A stretch of 64,000 bases of DNA. Origin: an uncultured Oscillospiraceae bacterium (GTDB taxonomy: Bacteria > Bacillota > Clostridia > Oscillospirales > Acutalibacteraceae). Each line of letters begins with the position of its first letter. Position 1 is the first letter of the stretch. The notes below the pieces were generated by a model, which was not told the DNA's origin, made no database searches, and was given only the letters and a program-made list of their open reading frames with translations. The position numbers and the translations under genes are program-made. The stretch is from positions 62,001 through 126,000 of the forward strand of contig UQDP01000001.1 of NCBI GenBank assembly GCA_900539845.1, in the 5' to 3' direction. Positions 26,311 to 36,500 of this stretch are shown here, piece by piece.

Positions 26311-27509
26311 AAGATAATGCGCTGTATTCCGTCTGGCTCCAGAGCGCGCTCGGCGCAGGCGCCAGAATAAGAGAAATAATTGAATATTTCGGCAGCGCGA
26401 AACAGCTTTACGAAGCCGGAAAGACCGAATGGAGAATGAGCCCCGTGCTTGTTCCGCGGCAGGTGGAGCGTCTTTCTTCGGCTTCTCTCGCGCAGGCTAA
26501 GGATATTCTGTGTACCTGCCGCTTAAACAGATGGTCCGTTATCTGTTACGGTGATGAAGCCTATCCGAAACGTCTTGCGGATATCGAAAATCCGCCTGCC
26601 GTAATTTATGTTGACGGCATTTTGCCGGATATTGACAACAGTATCGTGATCGGCGTGGTGGGAACGAGAAAGGCAAGCGATTATGCCGTGAAGGCAACCG
26701 AAGTCTTAAGCCGCGGCATTTCCGAAATGGGAGCTGTGGTCGTCTCGGGCGGTGCGCTCGGAGTCGATACGGCTGCGCACAGGGCCGCAATACTTGCCGG
26801 CGGAAAAACCGTTGCAGTGCTCGGCTGCGGGCTGGGAACAAAGTATCTTATGGAAAATAAGCCTTTACGAGATTCAATCGCCGCGAACGGCGCGCTGGTT
26901 TCGGAATTCCCTCCGTTTACAAAGGCTTCCAAATACACTTTCCCGGTCAGAAACAGAATCATAAGCGCGCTTTCGCTCGGTGTTCTTGTAGTGGAGGCGG
27001 GCATAAGAAGCGGAAGCCTGATTACGGCGAATTATGCCGCGGAGCAGGGCAGAGATGTTTACGCGGTGCCCTGTTCCATACTTGAGCCGGAATTCGCCGG
27101 CACGAATAAATTGATAGACGACGGTGCAATTGTGGTGACAAAGCCGTCTGACCTGATCTTCCCTTATGCGGAGCGTTTCGGTGTGGACAGCGCAAAAGCA
27201 AAGGAAGTGAAAACGATTCTGAATGAAACACGCGTGAAAACCGTGAATGCCGCAGATAATACGCGTAATATATCTTTTGAAAATCTGTCTTCCAGCAGGG
27301 CAAAGCGAGAGGAGAGACATAAGGCGGCGGCCGGTTTAAGCGGCAATACACTGACGGTTTACCGCGCGCTTTCGGAAGAATTCTTACACATAGATGAAAT
27401 TAGATCCAAAACACAGCTCTCTGTCGGCGATGTGCTGACAGCGCTCACTGCGCTTGAGATTGCCGGACTTGCGGTCAGCGCCGGCGGAAAAAGATACAAA
27501 CTATCCTGA
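26307..27509 (+). CDS. dprA: DNA-processing protein DprA
   Basis: DprA loads RecA onto incoming single-stranded DNA during natural transformation. The 400-residue protein has an N-terminal helical segment and a Rossmann-like DNA-binding domain (VVGTRKASDYA, SGGALGVDTAAHRAA, LGCGL, SGSLITANYA). It ends in a winged-helix segment (about the last 60 residues). The start is read as TTG 26307, which overlaps the previous stop (TTGA) and has GGGAG 8 bases upstream; GTG 26292 is the alternative. No other competence genes lie nearby. topA follows after 16 bases, a common order. Confidence 0.93.
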   Translation: MKDNALYSVWLQSALGAGARIREIIEYFGSAKQLYEAGKTEWRMSPVLVPRQVERLSSASLAQAKDILCTCRLNRWSVICYGDEAYPKRLADIENPPAVIYVDGILPDIDNSIVIGVVGTRKASDYAVKATEVLSRGISEMGAVVVSGGALGVDTAAHRAAILAGGKTVAVLGCGLGTKYLMENKPLRDSIAANGALVSEFPPFTKASKYTFPVRNRIISALSLGVLVVEAGIRSGSLITANYAAEQGRDVYAVPCSILEPEFAGTNKLIDDGAIVVTKPSDLIFPYAERFGVDSAKAKEVKTILNETRVKTVNAADNTRNISFENLSSSRAKREERHKAAAGLSGNTLTVYRALSEEFLHIDEIRSKTQLSVGDVLTALTALEIAGLAVSAGGKRYKLS

Positions 27510-27525
27510 AAGGAATCAAATATAT

Positions 27526-29625
27526 ATGTCAAAGCTTGTAATCGTTGAGTCGCCTGCAAAGGCGAAAAATATAAAGGGCTATCTCGGCAAGGGATATGAC
27601 GTTGTGGCGTCGATGGGTCATGTCCGCGATCTGCCTTCAGCGCGCCTTTCGGTTGATATTGAACATGATTTCGCACCGAAATACGCTATCATCAAGGGCA
27701 AAGAAAATTTTGTTAAAGAGCTTCAGAAAAAAGCTGATAAATCGGACTACGTATATCTCGCGACCGACCCGGACCGTGAGGGAGAGGCGATAAGCTGGCA
27801 TCTTGCAACGATTCTCGGTCTGGATATGAATGATAAAAACAGAGTTACTTTTAACGAAATAACTAAGCATGGCGTTCAGCAGGGAATGGAGCACCCCAGA
27901 AGCATCGATATAGATCTGGTGGATGCGCAGCAGGCAAGGCGTATACTTGACAGATTGATAGGATATAAGCTCTCTCCGTTCATCAGCCAGAAAATAAGGC
28001 GCGGTCTTTCCGCCGGCAGAGTCCAGTCCGTGGCTCTTCGCCTCGTTGTGGACAGGGAAGAGGAGATAAGAGCCTTTCAGCCTGAGGAATATTGGTCAAT
28101 AGACGCAAAATTCACGGATCCTCCGAGCAAAAAGGTGTTTGCCGCAGCCATTTACGGAAGAGCCGGAAAGAAGATAAAGATCTCCAATAAAGAAGAAAGC
28201 GATAAAGTTCTTTTAGATCTTGAAGGCGCGGAGTACATCGTTGCCTCTGTGAAAAAAGGAACGAGAAAGAAAAGTCCCACTCCGCCGTTCATCACTTCCA
28301 CGCTTCAGCAGGAGGCGTCCCGCAGACTTTCGTTTCAGGCAAGAAGGACTATGAAAGCGGCGCAGGAATTATATGAAGGCGTTGATGTGGAGGGACTCGG
28401 AACAGTCGGTTTGATCACTTATATGAGAACGGACTCACTGAGGATATCCGAAGAGGCGCGCGCTGCGGGAAATCAGTTTATTCTTGATCACTACGGGGAG
28501 AAATACCTGCCGAAGAAGCCGCGTTATTTCAAAACCAAGGGCAATGTGCAGGACGGGCATGAGGCGATCCGTCCGTCTATGCCGAATGTTACTCCGGCAC
28601 AGGTCAGATCCTCCCTCACAAACGATCAGTATAAGATCTATAAGCTCGTTTGGGAACGCTTTATTGCCTCCCTTATGGAAAGCTGCCTTCAGGAAACAGT
28701 GCGTGTTGAGATCACAGCAGGCGATTACACATTTACGGCTTCGGGCTATACGGTTAAATTCGACGGATTTACAGTTCTTTATGAGGAGTCGAAAGACGAT
28801 GCTTCAGACGATTCCGCGGCGCCCTTGCCCGATATTAAAACAGGCGATAAGCTGAAGCTGAAATCGCTGCTCGGGAACCAGCATTTTACGCAGCCGCCGG
28901 CAAGATACACGGAAGCGAGCCTTACAAAAGCGCTGGAAGAAAACGGAGTCGGCAGACCGTCCACATATGTGACGATCACCTCAACGATCGTTGCGCGTGA
29001 ATATGTTAAGCGCGAGGGCAAGCAGTTCGTGCCCACGGAGCTGGGCGAGGCGGTCATCAAGCTTCTTAAAGACAGAATGCCGAATATCGTAAATGTTAAA
29101 TACACCTCAAAAATGGAAGAGGATCTCGATAAGATAGACAGCGGCGAAAAGAATTATATCGATATGATACGCCGCTATTATGATGAATTTGAAGAACCTC
29201 TTGAACAGGCAAAGAAGGATATGCAGGGCGTTAAAATAAAGCTCAAGGAAGAAGAGACCGATGAAGTCTGTGAAAAATGCGGCAGAAAAATGGTCGTTAA
29301 GGTAGGACGATTCGGAAAATTCCTTGCCTGCCCCGGCTATCCGGAATGTAAAAACACAAAACCGCTTGTGCTCAGAACCAAGGCGAAATGCCCCGAATGC
29401 GGCGGAGATGTTATAGAAAAGAAGACCAGAAAGGGCGCGGCTTTTTACGGCTGTTCCAATTATCCCAACTGTAATTTTATGACCTGGGATCTGCCGAGCG
29501 ACGAGGTGTGCCCGCGATGCGGAAAATCCCTGTTCAGAAGAAAGGGCAATGTGCTTTACTGCCCGGATACCGAGGGCTGCGGCTTTACCAAGCCCGTATC
29601 AAGAAAAAAGAAGAGCGAAGAGTAA
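27526..29625 (+). CDS. topA: DNA topoisomerase I
   Basis: TopA relaxes negative supercoils by a transient single-strand break. The 699-residue type IA enzyme has an N-terminal Toprim domain (LVIVESPAKAK, DPDREGE), the active-site Tyr299 in LITYMRTDS, and three C-terminal four-cysteine zinc ribbons. These begin CEKCGRKM, CPECGGDV and CPRCGKSL. ATG 27526 with GAAAGGA upstream is the start; the frame from 27454 lies within dprA. Confidence 0.96.
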   Translation: MSKLVIVESPAKAKNIKGYLGKGYDVVASMGHVRDLPSARLSVDIEHDFAPKYAIIKGKENFVKELQKKADKSDYVYLATDPDREGEAISWHLATILGLDMNDKNRVTFNEITKHGVQQGMEHPRSIDIDLVDAQQARRILDRLIGYKLSPFISQKIRRGLSAGRVQSVALRLVVDREEEIRAFQPEEYWSIDAKFTDPPSKKVFAAAIYGRAGKKIKISNKEESDKVLLDLEGAEYIVASVKKGTRKKSPTPPFITSTLQQEASRRLSFQARRTMKAAQELYEGVDVEGLGTVGLITYMRTDSLRISEEARAAGNQFILDHYGEKYLPKKPRYFKTKGNVQDGHEAIRPSMPNVTPAQVRSSLTNDQYKIYKLVWERFIASLMESCLQETVRVEITAGDYTFTASGYTVKFDGFTVLYEESKDDASDDSAAPLPDIKTGDKLKLKSLLGNQHFTQPPARYTEASLTKALEENGVGRPSTYVTITSTIVAREYVKREGKQFVPTELGEAVIKLLKDRMPNIVNVKYTSKMEEDLDKIDSGEKNYIDMIRRYYDEFEEPLEQAKKDMQGVKIKLKEEETDEVCEKCGRKMVVKVGRFGKFLACPGYPECKNTKPLVLRTKAKCPECGGDVIEKKTRKGAAFYGCSNYPNCNFMTWDLPSDEVCPRCGKSLFRRKGNVLYCPDTEGCGFTKPVSRKKKSEE

Positions 29626-29628
29626 AAT

Positions 29629-30936
29629 ATGAATTTTAAAGTTATCGGCGCAGGGCTTGCAGGCGTAGAGGCGGCATGGCAGATTGCCTGCGCAGGCGAA
29701 AAGGTTACGCTGTATGAGCAAAAACCGCTCAGAAGATCTCCTGCGCACAGTTCGGACGATTTTGCCGAGCTTGTGTGCTCCAATTCACTTAAAGCTTTAC
29801 GTATCGATTCCGCGGCAGGGCTTTTGAAAGAAGAGATGTCACGGCTCGGCTCGCTGACTGTGCCGCAGGCAAAAAAGTGCGCTGTGGCGGCAGGGGGCGC
29901 GCTTGCTGTTGACAGAAATCAATTCTCCCGAGCGGTAACGGAAAAGATAAGATCACACCCGAATATCACCGTTGTTCCTCTTGTGGCGGACTCCATCCCA
30001 TGTGATGAAAACGAGATAACCATCGTAGCCACGGGACCGCTTACCGACGGCGCAATGAGTGAAAGTATAAAAGCGCTTTGCGGAGATTGCCTTTCGTTTT
30101 ATGACGCCGCCGCGCCGATCATCTCTGAGGAGAGCATTGATAAAGATATCGTTTTCGGCGCTTCGCGTTACGGCAGAGGCGGAGAGGAGGATTATCTGAA
30201 CTGCCCGTTCAGCAAAGAGCAATATGAGCGCTTTATAAACGAGCTGGTGCATGCCGAAGGCGCAGTGCTTCATGATTTTGACGTGTATGAGGGCTGTATG
30301 CCTATTGAAAAGCTTGCTAAGAGAGGAACTGACGCGCCCCGTTTCGGCCCAATGAAACCCGTCGGTCTTACCGACCCGAGAACGGGGCACAGACCGTGGG
30401 CGGCGGTGCAGCTGAGACGTGAGAACGCGGCAGGCACCATGTTTAATCTTGTCGGTTTTCAGACCAACCTGAAATTCGGCGAGCAGAAAAGGGTGTTTTC
30501 CATGATACCGGGGCTTGAAAACGCGGAATTCGTAAGATACGGCGTTATGCACAGGAACTCTTTTCTCGATTCGCCGCGTTTGCTCAATCCCGGATTTCAG
30601 CTGAAAACACAGACGAATGTGTTCTTTGCAGGGCAGATAACCGGCGTGGAGGGATATATGGAGTCGGCAGCTTCCGGCATTATTGCAGGAAAAAATGCCG
30701 TACGCCTTGCAAAAGGGCAGGCTCTGATGATATTGCCGCCGGACACGATGACGGGCGCCCTTGCAGGATATATAAGTGATGAAACCGTTCTTGATTTTCA
30801 GCCTATGGGCGCGAATTTCGGCGTTTTGCCGCCGATCGAGCCGAAGATCAGGGACAAGAAGCAGCGTTACGCGGCTTTGTCTGAAAGAGCGCTCTGCTCT
30901 TTGGAAAGGACGATCGGAAATGAGGATAATCGTTGA
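29629..30936 (+). CDS. trmFO: Methylenetetrahydrofolate-tRNA-(uracil-54-C5)-methyltransferase
   Basis: TrmFO is an FAD enzyme that makes ribothymidine at position 54 of tRNA using methylene-tetrahydrofolate. The 435-residue protein opens with the FAD-binding segment VIGAGLAGVEAAW. It contains the family blocks CSNSLKALRIDSAAGLLK, YRPWAAV-like and VGFQTNLKFGEQKRVF, plus ITGVEGYMESAASG near the C-terminus. It starts 3 bases after topA. The 3' end overlaps plsX by 17 bases in another frame. Confidence 0.95.
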   Translation: MNFKVIGAGLAGVEAAWQIACAGEKVTLYEQKPLRRSPAHSSDDFAELVCSNSLKALRIDSAAGLLKEEMSRLGSLTVPQAKKCAVAAGGALAVDRNQFSRAVTEKIRSHPNITVVPLVADSIPCDENEITIVATGPLTDGAMSESIKALCGDCLSFYDAAAPIISEESIDKDIVFGASRYGRGGEEDYLNCPFSKEQYERFINELVHAEGAVLHDFDVYEGCMPIEKLAKRGTDAPRFGPMKPVGLTDPRTGHRPWAAVQLRRENAAGTMFNLVGFQTNLKFGEQKRVFSMIPGLENAEFVRYGVMHRNSFLDSPRLLNPGFQLKTQTNVFFAGQITGVEGYMESAASGIIAGKNAVRLAKGQALMILPPDTMTGALAGYISDETVLDFQPMGANFGVLPPIEPKIRDKKQRYAALSERALCSLERTIGNEDNR

Positions 30937-31915
30937 CGCTTTCGGAGGAGATAACGCACCGCTTGAGATCATCAAAGGTTCAATGATGGCTGTTGATGAA
31001 TACGGTGTGGATATCATTCTTGTGGGCGATGAGAATAAAATAAACAAATGTGTAAAAGAAAATAACATCAATCTGAAAAATACAGAGATCATAAATGCGC
31101 CGGGCGAGCCTGTTACCATGGAAGATGACGCCAAATGCGTGCTGCGTGAAAAGGCGCAGTCAAGCATGGGAAAGGGTTTTGAACTGCTTAACAGTTCAGA
31201 GGGAGACGCTTTTGTTTCAGCGGGAAACACGGGAGCCATAACAGTCGGAGCCACTTTGATAACAAAGCGGATAAAGGGTATAAAAAGACCCTGTATCGCA
31301 TCTGTTATGCCGAGCGCCGCAAAGCCGTTTCTGATGCTCGACTGCGGAGCGAACGCAGAGTGCCGGGCGGATTTTCTTGAGCAGTTCGGGCGGCTCGGCA
31401 GCCTTTATATGAAGCATATTATGGGTGTTGACAGCCCGCGTGTTGCGCTTGCCAATAACGGTACGGAAGAAACAAAAGGAACGCCTGTGGTCAAAGAGGC
31501 ATATTCACTTATGAAAAACGCCGATTATAATTTTGTCGGCAATATAGAGGCAAGGCGTATACCGTACGGAGACGCTGACGTTGTTGTGGCGGACGGATTT
31601 TCCGGCAATCTTATACTGAAAATGTACGAGGGCGTTGCAAAGGTGCTTATGGACGGCATCAAATCCGTTTTTAAAAGAAACATTTTTACAATGCTTTCGG
31701 CAGTCGGTGTGCTCGGCGGAATCAATGATATGAAAAAGCAGTTCGATTATAAGGAATACGGCGGCGCTGTTCTGCTCGGGGTCAGAAAACCCGTGATAAA
31801 AGCGCATGGTTCGGCGGACGCCAGAACCTTCAAAAACGCAATAAAACAGGCGGTATGGTTTCTGGAGAAGGATTTTATAAAAGAAGTTGAGAAGGCGTTT
31901 GGTTGCGATGAATAA
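30920..31915 (+). CDS. plsX: Phosphate acyltransferase PlsX
   Basis: PlsX converts acyl-ACP to acyl-phosphate, the acyl donor for PlsY in phospholipid synthesis. The protein is 331 residues from ATG 30920 (MRIIVDAFGGDNAP), the standard N-terminus. GAAAGGA is 9 bases upstream. A longer frame begins at 30776 but lies inside trmFO. The FVSAGNTGA and LDCGAN blocks are family typical. The next gene is rnc, and acpP and fab genes often found between plsX and rnc are absent here. Confidence 0.95.
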   Translation: MRIIVDAFGGDNAPLEIIKGSMMAVDEYGVDIILVGDENKINKCVKENNINLKNTEIINAPGEPVTMEDDAKCVLREKAQSSMGKGFELLNSSEGDAFVSAGNTGAITVGATLITKRIKGIKRPCIASVMPSAAKPFLMLDCGANAECRADFLEQFGRLGSLYMKHIMGVDSPRVALANNGTEETKGTPVVKEAYSLMKNADYNFVGNIEARRIPYGDADVVVADGFSGNLILKMYEGVAKVLMDGIKSVFKRNIFTMLSAVGVLGGINDMKKQFDYKEYGGAVLLGVRKPVIKAHGSADARTFKNAIKQAVWFLEKDFIKEVEKAFGCDE

Positions 31916-32591
31916 AGATCTGAAACAGCTTGAGGATAAAATCGAATATGTTTTTAAAGATAAGCTGCTGCTGAAACAGGCGCTTACGCATTCAAGCTAT
32001 GCGAATGAGAACCGGGGAACAGGACCGTTCAATGAAAGGCTTGAGTTTTTGGGGGATGCTGTTCTGTCGTTGGTAACTGCGGAATACCTGTTTAAAAAAT
32101 TCCCGGAAATGCCCGAAGGCGAGCTTTCAAAGCTGCGTTCCGGTCTGGTGTGCACATCATCTTTGTGCGATTATGCAAAACGCATATCTCTCGGTGATTT
32201 TCTTTTTCTCGGAAAAGGTGAGGAAAACAGCGGGGGCAGGCAGAGACCTTCAAATCTTGAAAACACGTTTGAAGCGCTCATCGCCGCCGTATATCTTGAC
32301 GGAGGACTTGAAAAAGCAAGAGCGTTCGTTCTGAGATTCCTCAACGCAAGCATAGAAACGCATCACATCAGCTTTAAGGATTACAAAACGCTGCTTCAGG
32401 AAGTTATTCAGCAGAATCACGAGGAAACGCTGAATTATGTTATCACCGGGGAAAGCGGCCCGGACCATGATAAAAGATTTGACGCGGAAGTTCATCTCAA
32501 TTCAAACGTTATCGGCAGAGGATCGGGAAAAAGTAAAAAACAGGCGGAACAGGAGGCTGCAAGGGAAGCTTTGCAATTAATGGGATTATGA
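31908..32591 (+). CDS. rnc: Ribonuclease III
   Basis: RNase III cuts double-stranded RNA, including rRNA precursors. The 227-residue protein has the signature NERLEFLGDA at residues 42-51 with the metal-binding acidic residues, a second acidic helix (NTFEALIAAVYLDGG) and a C-terminal double-stranded RNA binding domain (LLQEVIQQN to the end). The start at ATG 31908 overlaps the plsX stop by 8 bases; GAAGG lies somewhat far upstream. Confidence 0.95.
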   Translation: MNKDLKQLEDKIEYVFKDKLLLKQALTHSSYANENRGTGPFNERLEFLGDAVLSLVTAEYLFKKFPEMPEGELSKLRSGLVCTSSLCDYAKRISLGDFLFLGKGEENSGGRQRPSNLENTFEALIAAVYLDGGLEKARAFVLRFLNASIETHHISFKDYKTLLQEVIQQNHEETLNYVITGESGPDHDKRFDAEVHLNSNVIGRGSGKSKKQAEQEAAREALQLMGL

Positions 32592-33568
32592 AAAAGAGCA
32601 ATATTTCAATTTTTGTGCCTCATATAGGCTGTCCGCATAAATGTTCTTTCTGCAATCAGAACACCATTACGGGGCAGACAAAAGCGCCTGACCGGCAGGA
32701 TGTTGTCAACACCGTTGAAACGGCGCTAAGGTCTAATAAAGACAACCGATTTGAATATGAGATCGCCTTTTTCGGCGGTTCGTTTACCGCTATTGACAGG
32801 GATTATATGGTGTCTCTGCTCGAAGCGGCTTATCCGTATGTTCAAAACGGTTCGGTCTCGGGTATCAGGATATCCACCCGTCCCGATTTCATAAATGATG
32901 AGATCCTTTCCGTGCTGAAAAAATACGGCGTAACGTCGATTGAACTCGGCGCGCAGAATATGAACGACAAGGTGCTTTCAGCCAATTTTCGCGGTCATAC
33001 GGCAAAAGACGTTAAAACGGCAAGCGCGCTCATAAAAAAAAGAGGCTTTGAACTGGGGCTTCAGATGATGACGGATCTTTATCTGTCTAACAGAGGGCTT
33101 GATTTTGCTACCGCTAGAGAATTTGTTAAGCTCAAGCCGAAAACCGTTCGGATTTATCCAACGGTAGTGCTTAAAGATACATATCTTGCCCGTCTTTACG
33201 AGAGCGGCGCGTATAAGCCGTCAGCGCTGAATAAAACAGTGGCGCTGTGCGCCGATCTTGTTGAATTTTTTGAAGCGCATGGTGTTGAGGTCATAAGAGT
33301 AGGCCTCCATTCCAGTGAAGATGTAAAAAGCAATATGCTTGCCGGCGGCTATCATGAATGCCTTGGCGAAATGGTAGTCTCAAAAATGATGCTGAACCGT
33401 ATCATGCAGCTTCCGCCGGGAGAGCATGAAGTCTATATCAACGAAAAATCGATTTCAAAACTGCTCGGAAACAGAAAATCAAATCTTGCGGCACTTGATG
33501 AGGCTGGTTATAAAATAGACATAAAATATAACAATGCCTTGAAGCCGAACGAGCTGAGGGTAATATAA
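32588..33568 (+). CDS. Elp3-like radical SAM protein
   Basis: This 326-residue radical SAM enzyme has the 4Fe-4S motif as Cys15, Cys19 and Cys22 in CPHKCSFC, followed by IAFFGGSFTAID and an Elp3/MiaB-like core. It is the short type lacking the acetyltransferase domain of true Elp3. Genes of this kind sit between rnc and smc in many Clostridia; the substrate is not known, but an RNA modification role is plausible from the family. It overlaps rnc by 4 bases (ATGA) and ends directly before the smc start codon. Confidence 0.88.
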   Translation: MKKSNISIFVPHIGCPHKCSFCNQNTITGQTKAPDRQDVVNTVETALRSNKDNRFEYEIAFFGGSFTAIDRDYMVSLLEAAYPYVQNGSVSGIRISTRPDFINDEILSVLKKYGVTSIELGAQNMNDKVLSANFRGHTAKDVKTASALIKKRGFELGLQMMTDLYLSNRGLDFATAREFVKLKPKTVRIYPTVVLKDTYLARLYESGAYKPSALNKTVALCADLVEFFEAHGVEVIRVGLHSSEDVKSNMLAGGYHECLGEMVVSKMMLNRIMQLPPGEHEVYINEKSISKLLGNRKSNLAALDEAGYKIDIKYNNALKPNELRVI

Positions 33569-36500
33569 ATGGTCTTAAAAACACTTGAAATGCAGGGCTT
33601 TAAGTCCTTCCCGGATAAAACGGAGCTTTCATTCGGCAGGGGAATAACCGCTGTAGTCGGTCCAAACGGTTCGGGAAAAAGCAATATATCGGATGCAGTC
33701 CGCTGGGTTCTGGGCGAGACCTCCACAAAGAATTTAAGAGGCTCAAAGATGGAGGACGTCATCTTCGGCGGAACGTCAACAAGAAAACCCGTGGGTTTTG
33801 CGCAGGTGCGTCTGACTCTGGATAACAGCGATAAAACGCTTAAGGATAAGGGCGATACCGTAACCGTTACACGCCGTTATTACAGAAGCGGAGAAAGCGA
33901 ATACAAGATAGACGGGGAAACCGTAAGACGCCGTGATATCCATGAGCTGTTTATGGATACGGGTCTCGGCGCGGACGGTTATTCTATGGTCGGTCAGGGA
34001 AAAATAGATTCGATCATCTCCGCGAAAAATGAGGACCGCCGCGAGCTTTTTGAAGAAGCTGCCGGAATATCAAGATTCCGCCATAAGCGTACGGACGCGC
34101 AGCGCAGGCTGGATCAGGCACAGGAAAATCTTGTTCGCCTGCTTGATATTCTCGGTGAGCTTGAGAGCCGTGTGGGTCCACTTAAGGCGCAGAGCGAAAA
34201 AGCCGCGGAGTTCATAAAGCTTTCAGACGAAAAGAAAACGCTGGAAATCGGCGTTTGGATCAATAAAATAAATAAATTTACGAATGAACTCCGTGAGCAG
34301 GAGCATAAGATAGACGCTGCCAACGAGTCCTATGAGATCTGCGAGAGCGAGCTCAAGAGCATAGAAAACGATATAGAGCTTGCGCTTGAGGAGACGGTTA
34401 AGATCAATGCTCAAATAGACGAGATCAGGGGTACTGCTGCCGGATTTGATGAGGAAGCTTTGAAAAAAGACGGCGAGATCTCTGTTCTTCAGGCAACGCT
34501 CAGCCACAATAAAGAGACTGTTGAAAGACTGCGTTCGGATATAGAGACCGCCGCGCAGGGCAATGACTCGATCGACGCTGCCATTGCCGAGAAACAGGCT
34601 TTGATATTTGAATGTGAAAAAAGATCCTCTGCCGGCAAAGAGGAGCTGAAAGCAGTAACTGCGCAGATGGAAAATCTTGTAAGCTCAAACGAGGCGTTTT
34701 CAAAGCAGTCGGCAGAGCTGAGCTCACGGCTTGCAGCTCTTACGGTCAGGCTTTCGGATTTCCGTGTGAAGCTTACGCAGGCGCAGTCCAGTATAGAGGA
34801 GATTGAATCCAGGAAAGGGACTGTAGACGATTCCGTAAACCGGCTTGAGGCGGAGCTTTCTTCGGAACATGAAAACAGCGAAAAGAGCAAAAAAAGGCTG
34901 CGTGAACTCAAAGACAGGATCGATGAAAATAACAATGCTTTAAACGGTTTTGCAATTAAGCTGAAAAGCAAAACGGAAAAAGCCGAAAAGATAAAGGAAC
35001 AGCTTGAAAAAACTTCCGCCGCGCTTTCGGAAAAACGGTCAAGAGCCAAGATGCTTTCAGATCTTGAAAAGAATATGGAAGGATATTCGGGAGCGGTCAA
35101 GGCGGTGATCCGCCGTGCCGAGTCGGGCGCTTTAGGCGGAATACACGGGGTTCTGTCGCAGATTATTCAGGTTCAGAATGCGTATTCAACAGCTGTTGAG
35201 GTGGCGCTCGGCGCTGCTATGCAGAATGTTGTTACCTCAACTGAGGCAGACGCAAAAAGAGCTATCCAATATCTGAAAGCCAACAACCTTGGGCGCGCCA
35301 CCTTTCTTCCGATCTCCAATATAAAGGGCAGAAGCCTTGATGAAAAGGGTCTTGACGACAATCTCGGCTTTGTTGCGATAGCAAGCGAGCTTGTTGAGTG
35401 CGACCCAAAATACAGAAATATCATCAGCAATCTCCTTTCACGTGTTGTAATTGCAGATGATATGGACAGCGCAATAGGCATTGCCAAGGAATATAACAAT
35501 CGGTTTAAGATTGTTACGCTTGACGGGCAGGTCATCAATCCCGGAGGTTCCATGACAGGCGGAAGCCGGGCAAGGGGCGCGGGAATACTGTCCAGAGCGA
35601 ATATGATAGAAGAGCTCGGCGAACAGGCGAAAGAGCTTGCCGCACAGGAGAGCAGACTCGCCGCAGAATACAAATCCGCGGCAGAGGACTCTTCCAGAGA
35701 AGCCGCGCAGATGCAGGCGGCTCAGGCAGATCTGATGACTGCAAAGGAAGAGCTTATCCGTGCAGAGGGCGAGGACAGGCTTATAAGCGAAAAGCTTGAA
35801 ACGCTTTCAGGCAGGCTGGATTCCCTGCTTTCCGAAAAGGAGAACGCAAACACAAGAATCGCACTCTTTAAGAAAGCGTATGACGAAGCGCAGGCAAACG
35901 CAAAGGCGGTTCAGGCGCAGATAGACGATACGGAAAAAGAGCTTTCGGGCGTTTCGGATAACACAAGAGATATTCAGGAAAAAAGAGAAGAACTGCGTTT
36001 GAAAACGGAGCAGATCAATCTTGAACTTGTAACAACAGCCAAGGATTCACAGGCGGCAAGTCTTTCCATAGAAGAGCTGAAATTGCGCAAAAGCACCCAG
36101 TCAGACCATGTTAAAACAGTGGAAAGCGAAATCTTGCAGATAGAGGAAAAAAACCGCGTGCTGAATTCCGAGATCGAGAGCATAAAGGCACAGGCAGAGA
36201 AGCTGCGTGAAAGATCCAAACAGTCCGGCGCCGAGGTGGAGTCTCTTATAGAGCGCAGAAACGAGTCGGACAAACGCTCCGCGGATCTGCGCACGCTTGA
36301 AAGAAATAAGAGCCAGGAGCGCGAAAAACTCTCCGCCGAGATCGTTCGCCTTGACGAACGCAAGATCGCGATGCGCAAGGAATACGATGAGCTGAACGAT
36401 ATGCTTTTTGAGCAGTATGAGCTTACTCGCAGAGAAGCGGAAGCACTCAATATACAGATAGAAAATATGGATCAGGCAAAGAGACGGCTTCATGAAATAA

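Noticed and set aside
29953..31254. 433-residue reading frame on the - strand
   Set aside because: It lies opposite trmFO and plsX, both of which have clear family motifs, and its protein has no recognisable domain.
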